Shown here: in pieces, positions 8,766-17,700 of the stretch | Position numbering within the stretch: the stretch's first letter is position 1 | How the letters are laid out: each line of letters starts with the position of its first letter | Source of the DNA: Aurantiochytrium sp. KH105 | Lineage: Eukaryota; Sar; Bigyra; Thraustochytrida; Thraustochytriidae | Direction: 5' to 3' | DNA length: 64,000 nt | NCBI GenBank assembly: GCA_003116975.1 | Contig: BGKB01000237.1 | Location: 1 to 64,000 of the forward strand | Made by a program: the position numbers and the translations under genes | Notes under the pieces: generated by a model | Database searches by the model: none | What the model saw: the letters and a program-made list of their open reading frames with translations, nothing else | What the model was told of the DNA's origin: nothing

Positions 8766-10406
8766 ATGGCGAGCAATCGTCTCTATGCCACGGGTATGCC
8801 CAACACTGCAGAAGAACTGCAGGTGCGTGAACAAAGACGCCACCAGGAGCGAGTCGCCAAAGGAAACCAGCGCGTGGCGCATGCGTACTCAGAGGATGGA
8901 ACGATCGACTTCGGAAGTGTCATTGTCCTCCGACATCTCATGAGCGGCTGCAGGCTCACATCAGATATTTGGACCGAGGTCGAGCCAGGAGAGCAAATGG
9001 TTGTCGCTGAGCATGCAGAATCGCAGGATTCTCGAGTCGAGGATGATGAAAATACGCAAGATCGCGAACGTCCGATGGCCAAAGCTACATTCGTCATCAC
9101 CAAGGTGAAAAATCCTGAACACGTCTTCTACGACCGCCATCTGGCCAACAAGTTGCACTTTTCTCAGCCCTTCCAGCTCGCCTGCAACCCTGCGCTTGTC
9201 ATGAATGAAAAGATTGGAATGATGGGGCCGCCATTCTACCTCAAGTCTGAAGGTTCCATGTATGGCCAGCAGCACCGTGTATCGCTTACACGCGACAGCG
9301 CCGATCCGCGTACGCACTGGATCGCCACACCCGCGCAATGTGCCCTCGTGTCCGACCCCCACGCTAAGGAGGCTCTTTTGGCCCGAAACACCCCTGTTCG
9401 CGGACTCGAGGCGTTTGCCCTCAAAAATTGCATGAGCAACCTTCCGCTGGGCATGGAATCGGCGCACCGACCCCTACTTTCCCACGCTGTTAGTTGTGGG
9501 CTCGAACTTGCCAAGCAGCGCGCGACGGGGACGCCCCGGGATATCTACTCATGGGCATTCGAGCTCGCACGAGACCCAAGGGCAGCCGTTAGCCACACCA
9601 CGCTTCCCTCGCGGATCACCAAGCCAAAGGAGCTTTTGCGGAAGATCAAATCAATTGTGTGCGAACGCCATGGCGGGTCCGATGGAATGTATGGAATCCG
9701 CGAGATCAGTCGCCAATTTAGAATCATGGATACGTCTAAAGATGGTCGCTTAGACCGCAAAGAGCTCTCTACCGGCCTCGGCAGATTTGGTATCGACCTT
9801 GACGCCGAACAAGTCGATCTTCTCTTCTCTCATTTGGATGAGAATCGAGATGGTTCCGTGAGCCTCAACGAGTTTCTCGTTGCCTTGCGCGGACCCTTGA
9901 CAAAGCGTCGCCTCAAGATCATCCTCATGGCATACGAGGTTCTCGACATCGACAAGAGCGGAACGGTGACGCTTGAGGAACTTACATCCTTTTATAACAC
10001 AAGCTTTCACCCTCAAGTGATTGACGGTACCAAAAGTCACGAAGATGTTGTCCGCGAATTTGTTGCTCAGTGGGACAATGGTGCTGGGCAAGACGATCAG
10101 ACGAATGGCGATGGAATCGTCACACGAGAGGAATTTGTCCACTACTATCGAGACGTTTCCGCAAGTATTGACGATGATGATTATTTCGAGCTCATGATGC
10201 GAAATGCTTGGCATATCTCAGGCGGCAAGGGGTGGTGTGCAAACACCTCGAACATTCGAGTACTCGTCGAGCACAATGACGGCTCTCAAGAAGTCGTTGA
10301 ACTCGTTGATGATTTTGGAGTCTCCCGACAGGACATGCCCATTATTCGGGCCAAGCTGCGCAAACAAGGGGTTTGTGACATCAAACGTGTCTCGTTGGCA
10401 GACTAG
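8766..10406 (+). CDS. Calcyphosin-like EF-hand protein with long N-terminal domain
   Basis: 546 residues. Four EF-hand loops lie in the C-terminal half: DTSKDGRLDRKE (about 320), DENRDGSVSLNE (about 358), DIDKSGTVTLEE (about 394) and a longer one around DDQTNGDGIVTREE (about 435-448). The arrangement is that of calcyphosins, Ca2+ sensors often linked to cilia. The N-terminal 300 residues are unlike calcyphosin. They include a segment PPFYLKSEGSMYGQQHRVSL then DPRTHWIATPA, which resembles beta-trefoil (MIR/RIH-like) repeats; that is my reading only. No signal peptide or membrane segment. The dynein heavy chain elsewhere in the window makes a ciliary role plausible. Confidence 0.82.
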   Translation: MASNRLYATGMPNTAEELQVREQRRHQERVAKGNQRVAHAYSEDGTIDFGSVIVLRHLMSGCRLTSDIWTEVEPGEQMVVAEHAESQDSRVEDDENTQDRERPMAKATFVITKVKNPEHVFYDRHLANKLHFSQPFQLACNPALVMNEKIGMMGPPFYLKSEGSMYGQQHRVSLTRDSADPRTHWIATPAQCALVSDPHAKEALLARNTPVRGLEAFALKNCMSNLPLGMESAHRPLLSHAVSCGLELAKQRATGTPRDIYSWAFELARDPRAAVSHTTLPSRITKPKELLRKIKSIVCERHGGSDGMYGIREISRQFRIMDTSKDGRLDRKELSTGLGRFGIDLDAEQVDLLFSHLDENRDGSVSLNEFLVALRGPLTKRRLKIILMAYEVLDIDKSGTVTLEELTSFYNTSFHPQVIDGTKSHEDVVREFVAQWDNGAGQDDQTNGDGIVTREEFVHYYRDVSASIDDDDYFELMMRNAWHISGGKGWCANTSNIRVLVEHNDGSQEVVELVDDFGVSRQDMPIIRAKLRKQGVCDIKRVSLAD

Positions 10407-10771
10407 ACTGGACTAGATTTGCAAGCAAGCTATAATTTTTTTTTGAAGAAGAAAAAAGTAAATGTCCTTGAGCAGCAGAGACTCAAGCTATGAATATGCA
10501 ATGCCCAACGAACTCTTCAAGGACCTTTCGTTGCGGGCCGAAGAAAAGGCTCTCTTGGTTGCCCGAAAACAAAAACTCACTATGAGCACACTTCTCTGCT
10601 GAGAGCCTTGCCAAACAAGACATTTTCGAGAAATTTCCGGAGCTTCCGATCCTACACAGAGAATCAAATATCACTTTCATGAGTACATTGTAGCTCATTG
10701 ACACTTTTAGAAAAAGAAATTGCTTGCATTCTTGCGTATCCCAAAATGTTTCCATTCCTGACTGTTCTGGC
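10407..10771. other. Convergent 3' region with a possible small spliced gene
   Basis: Begins with a T-run and A-rich stretch (10,436-10,461) typical of 3' ends here. It then contains a plus-strand frame at 10,462-10,602 (46 codons) and, in the next frame, an open stretch at 10,604-10,693 with protein-like composition. See findings for a possible two-exon gene. Confidence 0.35.
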
Positions 10772-11896
10772 CTACAAAGACTGAAGCAGATGAGAAAGCT
10801 CAGGGAACCTTTCCGGGTCTGCAAGGACATTGTCGCGCTCTACCGGATGATGCTGGAGTCGGTCTTGAATATCCGTCGCAAGCTGCTCGCGAAAATGATC
10901 CAAGAGCTCAGGAGAAGGCGAAAACGTTCCCACATACTCCTTGTTTACCGCGAGTAGGGCCTTCTTCAGACAGGCAGCGAACAACGATGCTGGGGAATCC
11001 GGGGTTAGGACGACGTTGCCGCTCATGAGAGACGCCACAGCATTCTCTCCGCCCGCATTCTCTCCAGTCTTCGATCCAGAAGACTTGCCGCCCGCAGTAC
11101 CACTACTGTAGGCCGAGCTGTAATTTGGCTGGGGTGGCATGCTGCCTTGCACGCTGAGGTCCTTGCTGATCGTCTTCGCCCATTCGAGTCGCTCGACTGG
11201 TTCAAGAATTTGAAGCGTATCCTGCCACGTCTTGGGCGGGCCGGATAGCGTCGCAATCTGCTGCCGGTTTGCTTGCGCCATGCTGTTGCTAGGTACCACT
11301 GGTGTACTTTTGGCGCTGTCCGCGAACTCGTCATCCTCTTCTGCAGCCTCTTCGAGAAGCATGTCTTCTGCCACCTCATCGAGCAGGTCCAGCTCGTCGA
11401 GTGCCTCGTCCAAAAGGTCATCGTCATCGCTTGGTGTCGCCATGGCCTCCTCCTTGCTTCCCTCGGAGATTTGTTCTAGAGATCGAAGGGGTTCAGGTGC
11501 TGCTGGTGCTGGCACTGGTGCTGGCACTGGTGCCAGTGCTTTGGCTTGTTCTTGTGCTGGTTTCGACGCTTGTGCGGACACAGAAGCTGGTGTTTGTTCT
11601 AGCGTCTGTTCTGACGCGGATGGTGCGGATGGACCAGCCTCGAGTTCGAGTGCCGAGGCTCCTGCCTCCGGCTCAGGAGGCTCCGATGCGATAGAAGAAG
11701 AAGATGATGAAGACGAAGATGGCCTTTCTGTTGCTGCCTCGCGCTCAGCTGCCGATGGTTTTCGTGCCACCTCTTGAGTGCTGCCACGGGGCGCGTCAGT
11801 AGCGCGTGTGGTCAGGTTCGGATCTAGCACCCAGAATGCAAGTACAAGCGCCGCGAGCGTTCCGAACGCGGCTGCCAAAGCCCAAGCAAGCTCCAT
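10772..11896 (-). CDS. Membrane-anchored acidic protein, unknown family
   Basis: 374 residues. The N-terminus (MELAWALAAAFGTLAALVLAFWVL) is a signal anchor with almost no charged lead, so a type I or III orientation is possible. A long low-complexity region follows: Ser run, Pro-Ala repeats (VPAPVPAPAAP), then an Asp/Glu/Leu-rich segment at about 160-195. The conserved-looking part is the C-terminal 170 residues: PKTWQDTLQILEPVERLEWA, then a helical end with LFAACLKKALLAVNKEYVG and DHFREQLATDIQDRL. I do not recognise the family. It could be an organelle outer-membrane tether. Only 109 bases separate it from the next minus-strand gene. Confidence 0.6.
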   Translation of the reverse strand: MELAWALAAAFGTLAALVLAFWVLDPNLTTRATDAPRGSTQEVARKPSAAEREAATERPSSSSSSSSSIASEPPEPEAGASALELEAGPSAPSASEQTLEQTPASVSAQASKPAQEQAKALAPVPAPVPAPAAPEPLRSLEQISEGSKEEAMATPSDDDDLLDEALDELDLLDEVAEDMLLEEAAEEDDEFADSAKSTPVVPSNSMAQANRQQIATLSGPPKTWQDTLQILEPVERLEWAKTISKDLSVQGSMPPQPNYSSAYSSGTAGGKSSGSKTGENAGGENAVASLMSGNVVLTPDSPASLFAACLKKALLAVNKEYVGTFSPSPELLDHFREQLATDIQDRLQHHPVERDNVLADPERFPELSHLLQSL

Positions 11897-12005
11897 CTAC
11901 TATTATTGATCAAGATTTGTTTGACAAGAAAAGAAAGATGTCAACAAAAGTCGAGAAAAGAAAAAGAGAAATGGGAACAAAGGTGAAAAGAAAAAATGGC
12001 AGAGT

Positions 12006-13661
12006 TCAGGCTGGTGAGCGGGCATCGTAGGTATCAAGGGACGCCTTTTTGGCTTCGAGCTTAGAGACCTTCTTGCTAGTTTTCCTTTCGATCTTGTGCA
12101 GCTTTTCTTGCACTTTACGGTCCTTCTTTGAAAGCTTACGAAAGTGTTTGGCGCGTTTTTTGGCAGCGTGTTTTGCATCCTTGTCCTCGTTCGCCTCGAC
12201 ATATGGCTCATCCGCGTCATCGCCCTGGAGGGTATCATCGTCGTCGTCGTCGTCGTCAACGTCGTCTTCGTCGTCGTCGTCGTCGTCATCGTGCTCGGTC
12301 TCTTCTTCAAATTCGACCTCCGCATCTGCACCTCGTTGATTGCTCGTGACACTGTCGCTTGCATCATCATCGCGACCACGGGCTTCTCGGGTCAACAGAC
12401 TGCGACGCGCCTGTATCTCCGCTGCGTACGCATGGTACTTTTCCAGCTTTCGTGCCGCCTTCGCACGCCGTTTACTTATGCGTCGGTCAATACTGACCTT
12501 TTTACGTTCCACGTCACCACGATACCAAGGCATAATTTTCTCGAGTTCAAGGTGGCCCGCATTTGAAACAATAGTGGACATCCAAATGTCGCTGTTCCCA
12601 GGCTTGCGACGTAGCTCGAGATCCCGCTTCATGAGATTAGAGTGTGTGACGACAGCAATACGAACGACTTGGTCACTGCGACACTCGTTGACGAGAGCCT
12701 GCACGCTAGTCTGTTCGCCGAGCCACGCAAGAAAGGCGGACCCCTGAGGGGGAAGACCGGCGAGGTTGCTGCCTTCTGGGCCTCCTACAAGCGACCAGTC
12801 GATCGACTCCACAAAGGCATCTCCGTGCTCTCGTCGTAAAATACGAATTTGGCGTGATCTTCGGCGTGGAATATTCTCGTAGATTGGGAGCCCTCCCCAT
12901 GAGAGGGGGATTTCTGACATGAAAGGTACGATCGAGAACTGGTCAACAATACCAGACTTGACGAACATTTCATGCGCGGTTTGCATCGTACGAATCATGG
13001 CAGACGAAAGAACAAGGTCGAACTCCAGCTCGGCATCCACAAGGCGGGCTCCATTCATTGCTGCCACAGCACGACCTTTGGTTGTAAGTCGGGGGTCCTG
13101 CTCAAACTGGACTGGGTACAGCACGGTCCCAAGACCACCCCAGCGGTGCAGAATGGCATTGTTGATGCTTTCACCGTGACGGATGAACCAGAGCTCTACG
13201 CCTTGGAGTCCTGTCTCGTGCGCAACACCATCCTCCGGCTCGGACCACAGAATTTCTGCCTCAGGAAATTGGGTCGCCGCGACTTCTTGCGCTTGGCCCA
13301 GCGCTACTGCCGCAAGAGCGTCCTGTTCCTGTTCCTGATCACGCTCCGGCTCTGCGACTTCGCTGTGTTCTGACATGGGGCCTGTTTGCGGTACGTACGA
13401 GCTGCTTGGCCGAGACACAGCCCGATGCCGACAGAACTCAGAGTTGTCGCGTCTAGCTCGCTTTGCCCGCTTGCTACCCAGCACTGACTCTCGACGCCCG
13501 CGCTCGCGTCTTGCCAAATATAGGTCTGCTTCTCCTTCAAGTTGCAGCTGCTTGCGAGCAAGGTCATCGCTCGCAAACATTGCTCTCAAGAGTGCGCACG
13601 CGCAACTCAAGTGAGTTTTGCACATGAACCAAGTTACAGTCGCAACCTCGGTCGCAACCAA
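12006..13661 (-). CDS. Histidine phosphatase (phosphoglycerate-mutase-like) with acidic and Lys-rich tail
   Basis: 551 residues from ATG 13661, or 524 from the more likely ATG 13580 (MFASDDLARKQLQ). The branch-1 histidine phosphatase motif ELWFIRHGES is at about 156-165 of the long form, with His162 as the phospho-acceptor. It is followed by LTTKGRAVAAMNGARL and VLSSAMIRTMQTA, and the second catalytic His is in AVVTHSNLM. The proteins I recall with the GG-LPIYENIPRRRSR region are plant and protist cofactor-independent mutase-like proteins of unknown substrate. After residue 390 there is a long charged tail: a run of Asp and Glu (GTC repeats at about 12,237-12,290), then a Lys/Ala-rich coiled-coil-like end. 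The tail has no counterpart in simple mutases and suggests nuclear or nucleolar binding, by inference. Confidence 0.8.
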   Translation of the reverse strand: MVATEVATVTWFMCKTHLSCACALLRAMFASDDLARKQLQLEGEADLYLARRERGRRESVLGSKRAKRARRDNSEFCRHRAVSRPSSSYVPQTGPMSEHSEVAEPERDQEQEQDALAAVALGQAQEVAATQFPEAEILWSEPEDGVAHETGLQGVELWFIRHGESINNAILHRWGGLGTVLYPVQFEQDPRLTTKGRAVAAMNGARLVDAELEFDLVLSSAMIRTMQTAHEMFVKSGIVDQFSIVPFMSEIPLSWGGLPIYENIPRRRSRQIRILRREHGDAFVESIDWSLVGGPEGSNLAGLPPQGSAFLAWLGEQTSVQALVNECRSDQVVRIAVVTHSNLMKRDLELRRKPGNSDIWMSTIVSNAGHLELEKIMPWYRGDVERKKVSIDRRISKRRAKAARKLEKYHAYAAEIQARRSLLTREARGRDDDASDSVTSNQRGADAEVEFEEETEHDDDDDDDEDDVDDDDDDDDTLQGDDADEPYVEANEDKDAKHAAKKRAKHFRKLSKKDRKVQEKLHKIERKTSKKVSKLEAKKASLDTYDARSPA

Positions 13662-13943
13662 GAAGAAAAATACACATCACAGCACGCGCAGTGGCGACAC
13701 AGGCGTGCAGCCGAGGACAGGCGCGGCCCGACCTGGCCAGCCGCACCGCTCAGTAAGACTGCGAGGAGATGTGAAGAGTTTTTCAACGACGGGGTTGGTC
13801 GCGGGCTGATAGAGCTTCAAGACGAATGGAATAACCTTTGACCTCGTCTAGGGCTAGCTAGCTAGGCCCAGCGCGCACTCACTCGCCCGAGCTCGCCTCT
13901 AAAAAGCATAACAACAACATCCATCGTCAAGGCAACTTGGACA
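13662..13943. promoter_or_regulatory. Divergent promoter region with CTAG cluster
   Basis: Lies between the histidine phosphatase and UFC1. Four CTAG tetramers occur within 20 bases at 13,848-13,866 (GTCTAGGGCTAGCTAGCTAGGCC), about 80-95 bases before the UFC1 ATG. Confidence 0.4.
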
Positions 13944-14661
13944 ATGGCAGAGCTTGTAGCGGCGGGAGCGGCGGGAGCGACAGCGACGGCGGCGGGAGCG
14001 GCGGGAGCGACAGCGACGTCGTCACCATCTGAAACGCAAGACCAGGCTCGACGAGAAGACGCTGATGGGGCCGGGATCAAAAACAAGGCCAAGCCGGCCT
14101 TCGACGACTCCACGCGCCAGACAGGTATGTAAAGACAGCTTGGACGCGCGTGTTTTATACAAAAAATAACAGACCGCTGACGCGAACCTTTACACAGTAC
14201 GCAAACTTCCTCTCTTAAAAGCTCGAGCTGGTCCTCGAGATGCCCAGGACGTTTGGAAAGAGCGCCTCAAGGAGGAATACGTGTGTCTCATTGAGTATGT
14301 CAAAATCAACAAGGAGCGCGACAGCGACTGGTTCTCTCTCAAAGCCAATTCAGAGGGTACATCTTGGAGCGGGACCTGCTGGCATTATCACGAGAACCTT
14401 CGTTACGAGTTCAAGGTCATCATTGAGCTTCCGGTAGGATACCCTCTCACGCCGCCAGAGATCAAGATTCCCGAACTGAACAAAAAGACAATCAAGATGT
14501 ATCACGGGGGCAAAATATGTCTAGACGTGCACTTCAATCCACTATGGACCAAGAATGTCCCGCGATTCGGCGTGGCGCATGCGCTCGCACTTGGACTTGG
14601 ACCGTGGCTTGCTGCAGAAGTTCCGAACCTCGTACAAAACGGCTTTGTATCTGCAGTCTAA
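13944..14661 (+). CDS. UFC1: UFM1-conjugating enzyme UFC1, two exons
   Basis: Exon 1 is 13944-14124 and exon 2 is 14198-14661. They join in phase 1 across a 73-base intron with a GTATGT donor and a CACAG acceptor, giving 214 residues. The joined sequence [20 protein letters not shown] is typical of UFC1. So are [25 protein letters not shown] and the active site [14 protein letters not shown], in which Cys168 is the predicted UFM1-thioester residue. The C-terminal [20 protein letters not shown] also matches. UFC1 accepts UFM1 from UBA5 and passes it to the UFL1 ligase at the ER. The N-terminal extension of about 60 residues is Ala/Gly/Thr-rich and contains a perfect 27-base duplication. An ATG at 14281 would give a product without the N-terminal helix, and I reject it as the start. 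Confidence 0.93.
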
Positions 14662-14788
14662 GCTGAGAAGATAACGCGACAGCAATCCACCTCCTCTCGC
14701 TCGTAACTTTGTCAGATGCATAGCCTAGGTTCTGGAGCCGTGACCCGGATCTCTTCTCTTCTCTTCTCTTTTTCCCACGTATCTTTCC

Positions 14789-17700
14789 TCACCCATTTTT
14801 GAGAATATCATGAAAGCGCGGCAAGGACAATTGCACAAAGGCACCATCGCCGTGGATCGGTTCAATCTGCGGTCGCTCTTTTGCACGATGGACGTGGTAC
14901 GACTTTACGTCCACAGCAAAATTTCGAACATGGATCCCTTCCTCCATGAGCACCTTGGCCGCCCGATTATCGCATCGAGGAACACCAAGCGGGAATTGAA
15001 GACGTTCCACGGCCCGCTGCGGCAATTGCAAAGGAGCTCGGAAGGCCCAGGCGTCTTGAGAATCGATGCGCGGGTACAAGTACCAGTCGGCTGTCTTTGC
15101 GCTCGGCAGGGACGTAGCAGTGCAACTCGTGTTGCCTACGAAATGAAATTCCGCGCTCTCCGGGGTTGTCAGCGAGGGAGAAAGCTCCCATCGCAGCAAA
15201 GCAGCTACGGTCTGGTGATTTTCGCCACTTGCTCCAGTAGGGAGTAGAGCATGAAATCGTTCCACAGATGAATCGAAAAAAATATCCGCATTGGACAAGA
15301 TGCAAATGGCCCCTTGCAAGTTCTGATTGGCATACGATATCGCATCGGCGAAAGTCAAGCGTCTGCCAATGACGACCTGCTTGATTTTCGCTCCAGAAGC
15401 AAGACCCGAAAAACATTCGTCTTCTACGGCGTCTTCTAGCAAAAGATGAATCTCGTCAAAGACGCCTTGAGTTTCGGCGTTGGTGCGCAGACAGTGTTGT
15501 AGCTCGAGCTGGCGCCACGTAGCATCCGCCCCTCGCGGGGTAAAGTACTGGACGATGAGTACAGTCTTTACATGTGGGTGGAGATTGGGAGAAAAAGACG
15601 CGCGTCGTTGCGCAGCAGCTAAAGGCTTTTCCTTTTCATCTATCAGAGGAAGCGCCATATCGCGCTCCGCCAACCTCACAGACATCGTGCGGAGAACGCT
15701 TGCAACATCTACACCTACGCGCGCCCAGTCGATCAGCTTGGCAGCGCTGTTGGCCACTGACGATGTATTGTCTAACGCAATCGAGGCGCTTTGGTGGTGC
15801 AACTTAAGCGCCTCGCGCGCCGCCTCCAAATCAATCCCGCTCGGCAGCTCTGTCAAAGCGAGCAGTATCTGCTGCACGGCTTCAACTGACACACCATCTC
15901 GCCGCATTGTGTGCGAAATACCTAGGTGCCTCAGGTACAACTCGATTGCGAGGTCGGGCTTTTCCCAGTCGCGGTAAAAGTCACCCAAATTACAGACAGC
16001 CGTGGCATCAAAGGGCTGCAATCGGATGGCTGCGCGATAGTGGGATTCGGCTTCTGCGAGCATGCCAGCCTCATGCAACGTCACGGCAAGATTATTGCGG
16101 GCCTCGACATTGCTCTCGTCGAGTTCCACCGCGAAGCGAAGATGCGCAGTGGCGCGCCCAAGCAGCCCAAGCTGCTGCAGAACGGCCCCGTAGTCGCTTT
16201 GCACAGCAGTCTCAAAAGGGAAAAGCTCCGCGAGGCGTTCAAGGTGCTGACGAGCCTCACGAAGACGTCCATGGCGATTGGCGGCAACGGAAGCCAGGCG
16301 ACGCGCAAGCGTGGCTTCTGGATCCTGATCAAGCTCTAGTTCGCGACGCGCCTGGCCAGCAGCCCTTGCCAGAAAAGCCTTCCACTCGGAAAGCACGCGA
16401 GCGTCATTGAAAATTGCTGGTGCTCGACGAGCGACCTCGCGGGATGTTTCCCGGCGTAACGCGCAGTCCGTTCCCAGACGCACAGCAATTTCGACATAAG
16501 CATCGGCATCTTTGGCAAGCAAATCTGTCATGTTCATATGACGCAAAAAGCTTGGGGCCATGCGACCGCGCAGAAAAGCACCGTCCATAACCACGAGCGG
16601 CAGTCCCAGCAAAAGTGCGTCGGCCGAAGTCTTGGAACCTCCGAATGGAAAAGGATGCAGCACAATGTCTGCCCGCGCCAAGAGGGCCAGGTATTCGTCA
16701 CTCGTGGCCACTCGATTCACCATTTCGATTCGTCGGAGGGCTGCTGGACGCAATGAGCGTCCGAGACGCTGCCAAACCTTCTCCGTCCACGATGATCGTC
16801 GAGCCTCGAGGAGCAACACGCGCGCTGACGGGACTCGATCCAAAATGGCGGCAAGAACCAAATCAAACGCGGGATGAAGCTTGAAGGCGCTCTGTAGAAC
16901 GGCAAAAACAATTGTGTCGGAGCACTCCTCTCGCGTCTGGAGCGCGGAAAGCACAAGTGGAGGAATGGGTATTGCATTGTAGTGAATCCCGAGGCCACGT
17001 AGTCGGACAACTTGTTCGTGGTAGTGCGGTTCCTCTGACGCGGATGGCTCGAGTTTATCACCGCTCACAAAGAAGTCCATTTGTGGTGATCCAGAAGTCA
17101 GAGGATTTCCCCAAAACGCAACTTGCACCAACGCATGCCTTTCGCGCGCCAAAAAGTGGGTGACAGCCTCGCTCATGGTGTCGACAAAGACAAGCACGTC
17201 TAAATTGAGTGCGTCGAGACGTTCTCGCGCAGTCGAGGCGTCCGAGCTCAAGTCCACGACCCGCGAAGAGTCCCCAACTGCGTCAATGACCTCTTGCGAC
17301 GGCGGCCCGCGGACATTGACGAGTGACAGAACCCATGGCTCGAAGTCTGCGTCACTTGCAAGAGCGCTTAAGACACCTGCGAGGAGCTGCCCATGTGCGT
17401 GATTGTCGTGCCAGAATTTCGAAATGAAGCCCACACTGATGGGGGCGCCCATCTCGGCCTGAGGTATTGCTGCAGGTCTGGCTGGGCCTGGCACTCTGTA
17501 TGCGATGTCGCTATACAAACCACTCACGATACCCTGCCGGATGTACTCGTTGACGCCCTGATAAACCCAGTAAAATGGAAGCCATTCGATCTCACTCACA
17601 GGGTTTATCAAGGGCCTGGCTTGCTTTTCAATGACAACACTTGCTGCCCAGCGTTCGAGTCCTTGCTGCGAGCGGAAGAGCAGAGTACTGAATTTCGTTG

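Noticed and set aside
10483..10830. 115-codon minus-strand frame overlapping the acidic membrane protein 3' end
   Set aside because: Overlaps a supported gene in another frame; composition is rich in Phe, Cys and Ser as expected of an antisense frame.
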